64,000 nt of DNA from Mesorhizobium sp. YM1C-6-2. Lineage in GTDB: Bacteria; Pseudomonadota; Alphaproteobacteria; Rhizobiales; Rhizobiaceae. Below, piece after piece: positions 29,576 to 39,080 of this stretch. The notes below the pieces were generated by a model, which saw nothing but the letters and a program-made list of their open reading frames with translations, was not told the DNA's origin and did not search any database. Positions within the stretch are counted from its first letter, which is position 1; every line of letters begins with the position of its first letter. The translations under genes were made by a program, and so were the position numbers. The stretch covers positions 310,001-374,000 of the forward strand of contig NZ_RCIZ01000005.1 of assembly GCF_003666685.1 (NCBI RefSeq), written 5' to 3'.

Positions 29576-30924
29576 GCTCGGGCTCCGCCTCGCCAGCCGC
29601 GCCGCCATACGCCCGAGTCTCCCATCAACTCCGAAAGGATGCCTTCGCGCAGGCCGCGGTCCGCGACACGCAGACGCTCGGCCGGCCAGATGCCGCGGAT
29701 CGCCTCAAGGATCGCGCAGCCGGCAAGCACAAGGTCGGCCCTGTCCGCGCCGATGCAGGCGTTGTTGACGCGTTGCTGGAAATCCCAGCCGAGCAGCTTC
29801 TCGATCATGCGGTCGACGCTGCCGCCATCCATCCAGAGGCCGTCGACGCGGCGGCGGTCATAGCGGTCGAGGTCGAGATGCACCCCGGCGAGCGTGGTGA
29901 CGGTGCCGGACGTGCCGAGCAAATGAAATTTCCCGCCATGCATGACATGATCGAGGCCGTTGCGGCCGGAAAAGCTGTCGAGCAGCGACCGTACGTGACC
30001 GATCATGGCGGCGAAGCTCTCGCGGGTCACTTCGCGTCCGCCGAATTTCTCGGCGAGCGAGACGACGCCGACCGGCAGCGACGTCCAGGCGACGATATGA
30101 CTGGCCAGTCGCGGCGACCGCTGCCCCCTGACGTCGATCAGCGCGATCTCGGACGAGCCGCCGCCGATGTCGAACAGCACGACGCCTTCGGTGTCTCGCT
30201 CGACCAGCGAGCCGCAGCCGGAGACGGCCAGACGCGCTTCGGTCTGGCGGTCGATGATTTCGAGCGTCAGGCCGGTCTCGGCCTTCACCCGCGCCAGGAA
30301 CTCGGCGCCGTTCGCCGCCGACCGGCAGGCCTCGGTCGCAATCAGCCGCGCCTTCTCGATCGAGCGGTTGCGCAGCTTGTCGCCGCAGACCTTCAGCGCC
30401 TCCACGGCGCGGTCCATCGCGGCTTCGGACAGGCGTCCGCTCGTCACAAGGCCCTCGCCGAGCCGGACGATACGCGAGAAAGCGTCGATGACGCGGAACT
30501 GGCCGGGCCGGCCGGGCACCGCCACCAGCAGACGGCAATTGTTGGTGCCTAGATCCAGCGCTGCGAAGACAGGCAGGTCATTGGGATGAGGCTGGCGCGG
30601 CTCGCGTCGCCCCGTCGCAGGCTCCGCGGTACGTGCGGCCGTCGCGACCGCCGGAGCCGGTTTCGGCGGCTCTGTGCGGGCATCCGGCGCCGATGCGGGA
30701 ACGCCTGCGGCCTGGCCGTCACCGCGCGCGAAAACCTTGCGTCCGCGCCTGCGCTTGCGGCGTCTCTTGCCCTTGGGTTTCGGATGCGATCCGCTGTCTT
30801 CGCCGACGGCGGCCGGGACGGCTCCCCTGTCGGCTAGAGAAACCTCCGCGCCCGTCGACGGCAACGGAAAGGTTCCCGGCGCACCCGCTTCCGACGCGCC
30901 AGCGCCGGTGTCGCGGTCTTCCAC
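29572..30924 (-). CDS. Ppx/GppA family exopolyphosphatase or pppGpp phosphohydrolase
   Basis: Hydrolyses polyphosphate or the guanosine pentaphosphate signal. The protein is 450 residues. The actin-like ATPase fold shows phosphate loop 1 ([17 protein letters not shown], about 120-136) and phosphate loop 2 ([15 protein letters not shown]). About 110 N-terminal residues form a disordered tail with a strongly basic [11 protein letters not shown] cluster, which may bind nucleic acid or polyphosphate. The GTG start at 30924 follows AAGGA. Choice between Ppx and GppA cannot be made by eye. It is coupled to rlmE. Confidence 0.9.
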   Translation of the reverse strand: MEDRDTGAGASEAGAPGTFPLPSTGAEVSLADRGAVPAAVGEDSGSHPKPKGKRRRKRRRGRKVFARGDGQAAGVPASAPDARTEPPKPAPAVATAARTAEPATGRREPRQPHPNDLPVFAALDLGTNNCRLLVAVPGRPGQFRVIDAFSRIVRLGEGLVTSGRLSEAAMDRAVEALKVCGDKLRNRSIEKARLIATEACRSAANGAEFLARVKAETGLTLEIIDRQTEARLAVSGCGSLVERDTEGVVLFDIGGGSSEIALIDVRGQRSPRLASHIVAWTSLPVGVVSLAEKFGGREVTRESFAAMIGHVRSLLDSFSGRNGLDHVMHGGKFHLLGTSGTVTTLAGVHLDLDRYDRRRVDGLWMDGGSVDRMIEKLLGWDFQQRVNNACIGADRADLVLAGCAILEAIRGIWPAERLRVADRGLREGILSELMGDSGVWRRGWRGGARA

Positions 30925-31075
30925 CTTGCTATCCTTCGATGCGCCGCGCGAACCTTAAGGACGCTGCACGCGCTTGTTTTGAGTTACCCTCAAGATAGCA
31001 GCGGGCGGCGCAATCACCAAGTGCGGTGTCGCTGAATTTCGTTTCGCCGATAAAACGGACGAACGGGGGCGAACG

Positions 31076-31222
31076 CTATTCGCTGTCGTATTCGCCCGGC
31101 ACGCACAGACCGCTGTCGAGTGCTCGAGCGTCGCATCCCTTGGGCCGCGCGTTCCGGTCGGTGGTCGTGCTCTGGCATCCGATCAGGGCCAGAGCCATGG
31201 TCAGCAAAACAAGTCGCCGCAT
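31076..31222 (-). CDS. Small lipoprotein, 48 residues
   Basis: Starts eight bases after the formate dehydrogenase alpha-subunit stop, with GAGGA five bases ahead of its ATG. It has a lipoprotein signal (MRRLVLLTMALALIGC, lipobox ALIGC, acylated Cys16) followed by a short hydrophilic tail with two further Cys residues (KGCDARALDSGLCVPGEYDSE). The tight spacing suggests it belongs to the fdwBA operon. Function unknown. Confidence 0.65.
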   Translation of the reverse strand: MRRLVLLTMALALIGCQSTTTDRNARPKGCDARALDSGLCVPGEYDSE

Positions 31223-31230
31223 TGCATTCC

Positions 31231-34023
31231 TCATAGAGCCGCTTCGGCCATCTCCGATGCCGGCACAATTCGCGCGGCGCAGTACTTGAACTCCGGGATC
31301 TTTCCGTAAGGATCGAGCATCGGGTTGGTGAGCATGTTGGCCGGGCTCTCGTTGAAGCAGAACGGCATGAACACCATGCCGTCGGCGACCTCCCGGTCGG
31401 CGCGCAGAATGGCCTCGACCGTACCGCGCCGCGTCTCCACGGCGATGACGTCGCCTTGCGCCAGGCCACGACGCTTGATCTCGTAGGGGTTCATCGCGGC
31501 GATGCCATAGGGCTCGATGGCGTTGAGCACGCCGGCACGCCGGGTCATGGCGCCGGTATGCCAGTGCTCCAGCAGGCGGCCGGTGGTGAGGACCAGCGGA
31601 TACTCTTCGTCGGGCACCTCGTCGGGCGGCAGCAGGTCGGTCGGCACGATGCGCCCGCGCCCGTCCGTGGTCGGGAAACCGGTGGTGAAGACGATCTCGT
31701 TGCCGGGAACATCCGGACCGTCGGCGGGATAGATGACGGATTCCTCGCGCTCGATGCGCTCCCAGGAGATATGCTTCAGCGAGGGCATCACCTTTGCCAT
31801 CTCGGTGTAGACCTCCGAGACGTGGCCGTAGTTCCAGTCGAGGCCCATGCGGCGGGCAAGCTCGACGATCAGGTCGAGGTCCTGGCGCGCTTCGCCAGGC
31901 ATGTCGAGCGCCGGGCGGCCGATCTGCACCTGTCGGTTGGTATTGGTGTAGGTGCCGAGCTTTTCGGCATGGGCCGAGGCCGGCAGAACCACGTCGGCAT
32001 GCCAGGCCGTCTCGGTCAGGAAAATGTCCTGGACCACCAGATGTTCAAGCTTGGCGAGCGCGGCGCGGGCGTGGCTCTGGTCCGGGTCCGACATCGCCGG
32101 GTTCTCGCCCATGATGTACATGCCGCGGATTTCACCCTCGTGGATGGCATCGACGATCTCGACCACCGTCAGCCCGCGCTTCGGATCGAGCGTCTGGCCC
32201 CAGAAATTCTCGTACTGGCTGCGGATGTCGATGTTCTCCACCGACTTGTAGTCGGGGAAATACATCGGGATCAGCCCGGCGTCCGAAGCGCCCTGCACGT
32301 TGTTCTGGCCGCGCAGCGGGTGAAGCCCGGTTCCGGGACGCCCGACATGGCCGGTGATCAGCGCCAGCGCGATCAGGCAGCGTGAATTGTCGGTGCCGTG
32401 AGTGTGCTGCGAGACGCCCATTCCCCAGAAGATCATGGAGCGCTCGGACTTGGCGTAGGTGCGCGCCACATCGCGCAACACCTTGGCGTCGATGCCGCAG
32501 ACCGGGGCCATCGCCTCGGGCGAAAAATCCTTGACCTTCTCCTTCAGCGCCTCGAAGCCCGAGACATTGGCCTGGATATACTGCTCGTCGTAGAGCTTCT
32601 CCTCGACGATGACATGCAGCAGCGCGTTGAGCATGGCGACGTCGCTGCCGGGCTTGAAGCGCAGGGCGTGGGTTGCGTGGCGCATCAGGTCCTGGCCGCG
32701 GGGGTCCATGACGATCAGCTTGGTGCCGCGCTTCACCGCCTGCTTGAAATAGGTGGCGGCGACCGGATGGTTGGTGGCGGGCCGTGCTCCGATGATGATC
32801 ACGCACTCCGCCTTCATGGCGTCCATGAACGGCGCCGAGACGGCGCCCGAGCCGACGCCTTCCATCAGCGCGGCCACCGAAGAGGCGTGGCAGAGCCGCG
32901 TGCAGTGGTCGACATTGTTGGTGCCAAAACCCTGCCGCACGAACTTCTGGAAGAGATAGGCTTCCTCGTTCGAGCCTTTTGCCGAGCCGAAGCCGGCCAG
33001 CCCCTTGCCGCCATGCTCGTCGCGGATGCGCTTCAGGCCGCCGGCGGCGCGCTCCAGCGCTTCTTCCCAGGTGGCTTCGCGGAAGATCGTCAGCGGATCG
33101 ACGCCCCGCAGGTCGATGTCGCCTGCCTTGGGTGCGTCATCGCGGCGGATCAGCGGCTTGGTCAGCCGTTCGGGCGACATCGCGTAGTCGAAACCGAAGC
33201 GGCCCTTGACGCACAGCCGGTTCTCGTTGGCCGGACCGTCGCGCCCATCGACCTGCACGATCCGGTTGTCCTTGACCGCCACCTTGGTCTGGCAGCCGAC
33301 GCCGCAGAACGGGCAGACCGAGTCGACAACACGGTCGAATTCCTGGACGACGCGGGTCCTGCCCGCCTCATCCATCAGCGATTTCTCGTAGAGCGCCCCG
33401 GTCGGGCAGGCCTGGACGCACTCGCCGCAGGTCACGCAGGTCGACAGGCCCATCGGGTCGTGCATGTCGAAGACCGGGACCGAATGGTTGCCGCGTTCGG
33501 CCATGCCGATAACGTCGTTGACCTGCACCTCGCGGCAGGCGCGCACGCAGGCGCCGCAGGTGATGCAGGCGTCGAGATTCACCGCGATGGCAGGGTTCGA
33601 GATGTCGAACTCGGGCCGCATGTCGTCACTGACGAACCGGGATTCGTAGCGACCCCGCGCGATGCCCATCGAATCGGCCCATTTCCAGAAGGCCGACTGG
33701 TTATCGGGACCGTCGCTTGCCGGACGCATGTTGCTGGCGAGAAGCTCGAACACCATCTGGCGCGATTTTTCGGCGCGCTCGGTGTCGGTCTTCACGATCA
33801 TGCCGGCGGCCGGCTTGCGTATGCAGGAGGCGGCCAGCACGCGCTCGCCTTCGATGTCGACCATGCAGGCGCGGCAATTGCCGTCAGGACGATAGCCCGG
33901 CATGTCGACATGGCACAGATGCGGGATCTTCGTGCCTTCGCGCTTGGCGACGTCCCAGATCGTCTCGTCTTCCTGGGCGGTGACGGTTTTGCCGTCGAGC
34001 GTGAATACGACGCTGTTTGCCAT
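31231..34023 (-). CDS. fdwA: NAD-dependent formate dehydrogenase alpha subunit (FDH1/FdwA-like, W or Mo bis-MGD)
   Basis: The catalytic subunit oxidises formate to CO2 in the cytoplasm and passes electrons through Fe-S clusters to the NAD-reducing beta subunit. The protein is 930 residues. The N-terminal [2Fe-2S] ferredoxin domain has Cys37/50/53/67. Two [4Fe-4S] motifs follow (CITCGACVRACRE, CVTCGECVQACP), then the catalytic-domain cluster CPFCGVGCQ. The metal ligand is Cys378 in HCTRLCHASS, followed by His379, replacing Sec of E. coli FdhF. There is no Tat signal. Its start abuts the beta-subunit stop. The two-subunit plan with a fused beta subunit matches Methylobacterium FDH1, a tungsten enzyme; W versus Mo is inference. 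Confidence 0.93.
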   Translation of the reverse strand: MANSVVFTLDGKTVTAQEDETIWDVAKREGTKIPHLCHVDMPGYRPDGNCRACMVDIEGERVLAASCIRKPAAGMIVKTDTERAEKSRQMVFELLASNMRPASDGPDNQSAFWKWADSMGIARGRYESRFVSDDMRPEFDISNPAIAVNLDACITCGACVRACREVQVNDVIGMAERGNHSVPVFDMHDPMGLSTCVTCGECVQACPTGALYEKSLMDEAGRTRVVQEFDRVVDSVCPFCGVGCQTKVAVKDNRIVQVDGRDGPANENRLCVKGRFGFDYAMSPERLTKPLIRRDDAPKAGDIDLRGVDPLTIFREATWEEALERAAGGLKRIRDEHGGKGLAGFGSAKGSNEEAYLFQKFVRQGFGTNNVDHCTRLCHASSVAALMEGVGSGAVSAPFMDAMKAECVIIIGARPATNHPVAATYFKQAVKRGTKLIVMDPRGQDLMRHATHALRFKPGSDVAMLNALLHVIVEEKLYDEQYIQANVSGFEALKEKVKDFSPEAMAPVCGIDAKVLRDVARTYAKSERSMIFWGMGVSQHTHGTDNSRCLIALALITGHVGRPGTGLHPLRGQNNVQGASDAGLIPMYFPDYKSVENIDIRSQYENFWGQTLDPKRGLTVVEIVDAIHEGEIRGMYIMGENPAMSDPDQSHARAALAKLEHLVVQDIFLTETAWHADVVLPASAHAEKLGTYTNTNRQVQIGRPALDMPGEARQDLDLIVELARRMGLDWNYGHVSEVYTEMAKVMPSLKHISWERIEREESVIYPADGPDVPGNEIVFTTGFPTTDGRGRIVPTDLLPPDEVPDEEYPLVLTTGRLLEHWHTGAMTRRAGVLNAIEPYGIAAMNPYEIKRRGLAQGDVIAVETRRGTVEAILRADREVADGMVFMPFCFNESPANMLTNPMLDPYGKIPEFKYCAARIVPASEMAEAAL

Positions 34024-35696
34024 CAGAGGTCACTCCGGAAATGCGTCAGCAGATGGTTGACCGGGTTGGGCGCCGCCTGGCCCAGGCCGCAGATCGATGA
34101 ATCACGCATGACCATTTCGAGGTCGCGGATGTCGTTCTCCGGCAGCGGTCCGTCTTCCTTCAACAAGGTCACCAGCTTTTCGGTTCCTTCGCGGCAGGGC
34201 GTGCACTTGCCACAGCTCTCATGCTTGAAGAACTTCATGAGATTGAGCGTGACGTCCTTGATGTTGTCGGCCTGCGAGAACACCACCACGGCATGCGAAC
34301 CGACGAAGGCGCCCTGCTTGGCAAGCTCGCCGCCGAAATCGAGCGGTATGTCTCCCAGCATGGCGGGCAGGATGCCACCGGAGGCGCCGCCCGGCAGATA
34401 GGCCTTGAACTCATGTCCGTCGGCCATGCCGCCGCAATAGTCCTCGATCAGCTCGCGGACGGTGATGCCGGCAGGCGCCAGCTTGACGCCGGGCTCCTTC
34501 ACGCGGCCAGAAACCGACCAGGAGCGGATGCCGGGATGGCCGGGCTTGCCCATGCCTGCGAACCAGGCTGGCCCCTTCTCGACGATGTCACGGATCCACC
34601 ACAGCGTCTCGACATTGTGGTTGAGGGTGGGACGACCGAACAGGCCGACCTCCGCGATATAGGGCGGGCGGTGGCGCGGCATGCCGCGCCGGCCCTCGAT
34701 GCTTTCCAGCATCGCGCTCTCCTCGCCGCAGATATAGGCGCCGGCGCCCCGGCGAAGCTCGATGAAGCCAGGGCTGACGATGCCGGCCGTCTCCAGCGCG
34801 GCGATCTCGGTGCGCAGGATGGCCAGCACCGCCGGATATTCGTCTCGCATGTAGAAATAGATGCGCTCGGCCTCGACCGCATGGGCCGCGATCAACGCCC
34901 CCTCGAAGGTACGGTGCGGATCTTTTTCGAGATAGATGCGGTCCTTGAACGTGCCGGGCTCGCCTTCGTCGCCATTGATCGACATCAGGCGCGGGCCCGG
35001 ATAGGAGCGGACGAAGCCCCATTTCTTGCCGGCCGGAAAGCCGGCGCCGCCGAGGCCGCGCAGGCCTGCATCGCCCAGCATGGCGATGATCTCGTCGGTG
35101 GTCCGCGCCCCAGCGCGAACCTGCTGCAAAAGCTGGTATCCGCCCGCCTGGCGATACGCGTCGAAACCGACATAGTCGGGCACCTCGACACCGACCTCGC
35201 CCGCCGCGGCCATGCGCAACAGGCTCTCAGCAGAGGCCTCGTCGACTTCGCGGTCACCGATGCGCGCCGCAGGCGCGCCGGCGCAACGGCCCATGCAGGG
35301 TGCTCGCACCACGCGGATCGCCGCCGGATCGGCGCTCGCCTGCAATTCGCCGAGCAGCGCCTCGGCGCCGCCCAGCATGCAGCTCACCGAATCGCAAACG
35401 CGGATCGTCAGCGGCGCCGGCGGCGTGCCACCTTCCTTCACCACGTCGAAATGATCGTAGAAGGTCGCCACCTCGTAGACCTCGGCCTGCGACAGGCGCA
35501 TATCCTCCGCCAGCGCCCGCAAATGCCGCGCCGACAGGCAGCCGTAGCGATCCTGGATCAGATGCAGGAACTCGATCAGCAGGTCGCGCCGCCGCTCGCG
35601 AGCGCCAAGCAGTTCCCGGACCTCGGCCAGCGCGCCATCGTCGAGCGCCCGCCCCTTGGGTCCGCGGTCCCGCGGCCGTCGATCCTGCATGGTCAT
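34023..35696 (-). CDS. fdwB: NAD-dependent formate dehydrogenase beta subunit (NuoE-NuoF fusion, FdwB-like)
   Basis: Transfers electrons from the alpha subunit through FMN to NAD+. The protein is 557 residues. The N-terminal NuoE-like thioredoxin-fold [2Fe-2S] domain (about 25-165) has CDSVSCMLGG and CMGRCAGAP. The NuoF-like part contains the FMN/NADH loop GLRGLGGAGFPAGKKW, then NGDEGEPGTFKDR and the [4Fe-4S] motif ESCGKCTPCREGTEK near the C-terminus. In FdsGBA systems these halves are separate genes, so the fusion points to the FDH1 type. GGAG precedes the ATG. It is first gene of the operon. Confidence 0.94.
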   Translation of the reverse strand: MTMQDRRPRDRGPKGRALDDGALAEVRELLGARERRRDLLIEFLHLIQDRYGCLSARHLRALAEDMRLSQAEVYEVATFYDHFDVVKEGGTPPAPLTIRVCDSVSCMLGGAEALLGELQASADPAAIRVVRAPCMGRCAGAPAARIGDREVDEASAESLLRMAAAGEVGVEVPDYVGFDAYRQAGGYQLLQQVRAGARTTDEIIAMLGDAGLRGLGGAGFPAGKKWGFVRSYPGPRLMSINGDEGEPGTFKDRIYLEKDPHRTFEGALIAAHAVEAERIYFYMRDEYPAVLAILRTEIAALETAGIVSPGFIELRRGAGAYICGEESAMLESIEGRRGMPRHRPPYIAEVGLFGRPTLNHNVETLWWIRDIVEKGPAWFAGMGKPGHPGIRSWSVSGRVKEPGVKLAPAGITVRELIEDYCGGMADGHEFKAYLPGGASGGILPAMLGDIPLDFGGELAKQGAFVGSHAVVVFSQADNIKDVTLNLMKFFKHESCGKCTPCREGTEKLVTLLKEDGPLPENDIRDLEMVMRDSSICGLGQAAPNPVNHLLTHFRSDL

Positions 35697-35851
35697 GCTC
35701 TCATCTCCCCGAGCGAAACGCCCGTCACTCTTAACGACATTTCGGGTATCCGAGGATGTTGATTATGAGGCACGATATGTTCCCTGCACGACCCGATCTG
35801 CGCATTGCCTCGCAAGATCATGGAACCGCGAGAGACCCAGGCGCAACTCCG

Positions 35852-36088
35852 TCACGTCGTCGCAGCCTGCATCTTCTCGATCACGAACACGATGCGGTCG
35901 CCGTCGCGCTGCGTCGATTCAAGACTATCCCCTATCTCATTGAGCAGATTGGGAATATCGATGATCGCCAGTGGGTCGGTGCACTGGACCTCGAGCCGTT
36001 CGCCCGGCCTCAGGGATTTCAGCGCCTTGCGGGTCTTGAGCGCCGGCAAAGGGCATTTCAGCCCCGTCAGGTCGAGCTTCGTCATCAT
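35852..36088 (-). CDS. TusA/SirA-family sulfur carrier
   Basis: A 78-residue protein with the family signature LDLTGLKCPLPALKTRKAL; Cys12 is the expected persulfide carrier. TusA-like proteins hand sulfur to tRNA modification or to molybdoenzyme maturation. It sits between the formate dehydrogenase operon and moeA, close to fdhD, which suggests it feeds sulfur to the bis-MGD cofactor of formate dehydrogenase. That role is inferred from context. Confidence 0.88.
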   Translation of the reverse strand: MMTKLDLTGLKCPLPALKTRKALKSLRPGERLEVQCTDPLAIIDIPNLLNEIGDSLESTQRDGDRIVFVIEKMQAATT

Positions 36089-36174
36089 GGTGATTCATCA
36101 TGCCCGACCCGGCGCGGCATCGTCAATCGACGCCAAGGGTTGCGGATTATCAGCCAGACGCCCGCAGCAAGGCC

Positions 36175-37431
36175 CTAGATCAAGCTCGAATAGGCCAGGA
36201 ACCGGACGATCTCGCCCGGCTCGACCCGCGTCGTCTGTTCGCCCAGCTCGACGATCCCGTCGGTGGCAACGAGGGACGACAGGAGCCCTGCCCCCTCGCG
36301 GGGAAATTTCATCGCCTCGAAGCCTCCGTCGTCGGTCGCGCGCAGGCTGGCCCTGACATATTCCCGCCGGCCCAACTTCTTGCGGTAGGAGAAGGCGGCC
36401 CGGACCGCGGTCGGGATTGCCGGCTGCGGCCGTGCTCCCGCCAGAGCGAGGATTGCCGGGCGGGCGATATGCACGAAGGTGACGAAGCTCGCCACGGGAT
36501 TGCCGGGCAGCCCGATCAGCGGAACTCCCCTGATCACGCCCATGGCGACCGGCCGGCCGGGCTTGATCGCCACGCGCCAGAAGACCAGGCTTCCGACGCT
36601 CTCGACGGCAGCCCGCACACAGTCGGCCTCGCCTGTGGACACGCCACCCGAGGTCAGGATCAGGTCGTGCGTCGACGCCGCGTCGCTCAGCCGACCTGCA
36701 ATCAGGTCCCTGTCGTCGGCCAGGATGCCGAGATCCATGGTCTCGCAGCCCAGGCGCGCGAGCATGGCCATCAGCATGAACCGGTTGGAATCGAAAAGCT
36801 GCGCCGGTCCGCGCATGCCTCCCGGAGCCACGATCTCGTCGCCGGTCGAGAACACCGCGACCCGTATCCTGCGTCTGACCTCGACGTCGGCGAACCCCAG
36901 GGCGGCGGCGAGCGCGACGTCCTGCGGACGCATGCGGTGGCCTGCGGGCAGAACGGTCTCGCCGAGCGCGATATCCTCGCCGGCCGGGCGCACATTCGCC
37001 CCCCTTTTCAGGCCGGGCGGAAGCAGGACGCTGCCGGCACCGTCCACGCGCACGTCTTCCTGCATGAACACCGTGTCTGCCCCGTCGGGCATTGGAGCGC
37101 CGGTGAAGATGCGTATGGTTTCGCCTGACAACACCGACATATCGGGTGCCATGCCGGCCTGGACCCTTCCGGCAAGGGCGAAGGCCGTTTCGGCGGTCTG
37201 CGGCAGGTCGGCGCCCCGCACGGCATAGCCGTCTACGGCGGAATTGGTGAACGGCGGCAGCGCCAGCGGCGCCCTCATATCCTTCGCCAGGACGCGGCCG
37301 TCCGCCTGCGCCAAGGGTACCGTCTCGATCTCCTCGACCGCGCTGAGCTTCGATGCGATCAACGCAGCAGCCTCGTCGATGGGCTGCATCGGCCCGCCGA
37401 AAGCGAAGCAATCATCCGAGAGTTGCGCCAT
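36175..37431 (-). CDS. moeA: Molybdopterin molybdenumtransferase MoeA
   Basis: Inserts molybdate (or tungstate) into adenylylated molybdopterin. The protein is 418 residues, full length for MoeA. Domain features in order are the PPFTNSAVDGYAVR segment (about 59-72), GAPMPDGADTVFMQED, the MoCF domain with AVFSTGDEIVAPG, SGGVSTGEADCV, and PLIGLPGNPVASFVTFV. These are the standard MoeA motifs. It is divergent from fdhD across a 136-base gap that should hold both promoters. Confidence 0.95.
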   Translation of the reverse strand: MAQLSDDCFAFGGPMQPIDEAAALIASKLSAVEEIETVPLAQADGRVLAKDMRAPLALPPFTNSAVDGYAVRGADLPQTAETAFALAGRVQAGMAPDMSVLSGETIRIFTGAPMPDGADTVFMQEDVRVDGAGSVLLPPGLKRGANVRPAGEDIALGETVLPAGHRMRPQDVALAAALGFADVEVRRRIRVAVFSTGDEIVAPGGMRGPAQLFDSNRFMLMAMLARLGCETMDLGILADDRDLIAGRLSDAASTHDLILTSGGVSTGEADCVRAAVESVGSLVFWRVAIKPGRPVAMGVIRGVPLIGLPGNPVASFVTFVHIARPAILALAGARPQPAIPTAVRAAFSYRKKLGRREYVRASLRATDDGGFEAMKFPREGAGLLSSLVATDGIVELGEQTTRVEPGEIVRFLAYSSLI

Positions 37432-37567
37432 CTACCTTCTCAGTCCACCGGCGTGCGGAGTCCGTCGCGCCAATCCGGGCTTTTTTAACCAGCCTCCGTT
37501 TCAACAGGCTATAAGGTAGGGGTCAAGCCGAAGCCGGCGCGACCGGAATACGACTTCAGGAGGCCGC

Positions 37568-38461
37568 ATGCACCAGATGATAGCCCAACCGGACCAGCCC
37601 GTCGTCATGCCGGACCCACAGGACCCGCGGCTGACTGAACTGGTTGCGGGCGTCGACCATACTGGCGCGGCGGTAGAGGTCCGCGTGCCCGTCGAGCGCG
37701 CTCTGACGCTCTACCTCAATGCGCAGGAGATCGTCACCATGATGACGATCAACGACTATCCCGAATATCTCGCGCTCGGCTACCTCCTGAACCAGAACAT
37801 GCTTCTCGCCGACGATGTGGTGACCGGCGTCGAGTATGACGAGGACCTGCAGGTCGTGGTCGTGCGCACGGAGCGCAACACCGACTACGAGCAGAAGCTG
37901 AAGAAGCGGACGCAGACCTCGGGCTGTGCGCAAGGCACGGCATTCGGCGACTTGCTCGAGGCGATCGAGGACATCGCCCTCCCCGCCGCCGTGCTTCGCA
38001 CCTCCTGGCTCTACGCGCTGACGCACAAGATCAACACCACTCCCTCGCTCTATCTCGAAGCCGGCGCCATCCATGGCTGCGTGCTTTGCAAGGAAGGGAC
38101 GCCGGTCTGCTACATGGAGGATGTCGGCCGCCACAACGCGGTCGACAAGATCGCCGGCTGGATGTACCGCCATGGCGTCGATCCCTCCGACAAGATCCTC
38201 TACACCACCGGCCGGCTGACCTCGGAGATGACGATCAAGACGGTACGGATGGGCATCCCGATCCTGGTTTCGCGCTCGGGCTTCACCGCCTGGGGCGTGG
38301 CGCTGGCCCGCGAAGTGGGGCTGACGCTGGTCGGCCGGGCGCGCGGCAAGCGCTTCACCGCGCTTTCGGGCCAGGAACGCATCATCTTCGACCAGGACGC
38401 GGCCTCGGTGGACGAGGAAGCGTCGCGACATCGCCGCAAGGGCGCCGAGCATGACGACTGA
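37568..38461 (+). CDS. fdhD: Formate dehydrogenase sulfurtransferase FdhD, single-Cys variant
   Basis: FdhD delivers sulfur to the bis-MGD cofactor of formate dehydrogenases. The protein is 297 residues. Family landmarks are [15 protein letters not shown] near 45-59 and [18 protein letters not shown]. The E. coli CxxC loop (Cys121/Cys124) corresponds to [10 protein letters not shown] here, so only Cys120 remains; extra Cys residues occur in HGCVLCKEG nearby. AGGAGG precedes the ATG. It overlaps mobA by 11 bases, so both are co-expressed. Confidence 0.93.
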   Translation: MHQMIAQPDQPVVMPDPQDPRLTELVAGVDHTGAAVEVRVPVERALTLYLNAQEIVTMMTINDYPEYLALGYLLNQNMLLADDVVTGVEYDEDLQVVVVRTERNTDYEQKLKKRTQTSGCAQGTAFGDLLEAIEDIALPAAVLRTSWLYALTHKINTTPSLYLEAGAIHGCVLCKEGTPVCYMEDVGRHNAVDKIAGWMYRHGVDPSDKILYTTGRLTSEMTIKTVRMGIPILVSRSGFTAWGVALAREVGLTLVGRARGKRFTALSGQERIIFDQDAASVDEEASRHRRKGAEHDD

Positions 38462-39080
38462 GCGACTGGAAACGCTGTGTGTCGTGCTGGCGGGCGGGCT
38501 CGGCAGGCGCATGGGCGGCGGCGACAAGCCGATGCGCGAAATCGGCGGACGCACGATCCTCGAACACGTCATCGAGCGGCTGGAGAGGCAATGCGACGGG
38601 CTGGTGCTCAACGCCAACGGAGACCCCGCGCGCTTCGCCCGCTTCGGCCTGCCGGTCGTCGCCGACACGATCGAGGGCTATCCGGGGCCGCTCGCCGGCA
38701 TACTCGCCGCGCTGGAGTGGACCGCAGCAAACAGACCCGGCATCGAATGGGTCGTCAGCGCCGCCGGCGATTGCCCGTTCCTGCCGCGCGACCTCGTCGC
38801 CCGCCTGCAGCAGGCGCGTTCGGCCGAGGGGGCGGACCTGGCCGTAGCAGCGTCCGGCGGCCAGGCCCATCCGGTCATCGGGCTCTGGAAGGTCGCACTG
38901 CGGGACGAGTTGCGCCATGCGCTCATCGACGAAGACCTTCGCAAGATCGACCGCTGGACGGCCCGCTACCGCCTCGCCACCGTGGCCTGGCCGGTCGAGC
39001 CGGTGGACCCGTTCTTCAACGCCAACACGGTCGATGATCTCGCCGAGGCCGAACGGCTCGCTGCGCTGGTCGCCAACTAA
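38451..39080 (+). CDS. mobA: Molybdenum cofactor guanylyltransferase
   Basis: MobA links GMP to Mo-molybdopterin to form the MGD cofactor used by both formate dehydrogenases here. The protein is 209 residues. The nucleotide-binding motif is [16 protein letters not shown] (about 11-26). Further landmarks are [14 protein letters not shown] (metal-binding Asp) and the C-terminal [14 protein letters not shown]. It is the second gene of the fdhD-mobA unit. Its stop overlaps the convergent MoeA-PBP gene by four bases. Confidence 0.95.
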   Translation: MTTERLETLCVVLAGGLGRRMGGGDKPMREIGGRTILEHVIERLERQCDGLVLNANGDPARFARFGLPVVADTIEGYPGPLAGILAALEWTAANRPGIEWVVSAAGDCPFLPRDLVARLQQARSAEGADLAVAASGGQAHPVIGLWKVALRDELRHALIDEDLRKIDRWTARYRLATVAWPVEPVDPFFNANTVDDLAEAERLAALVAN

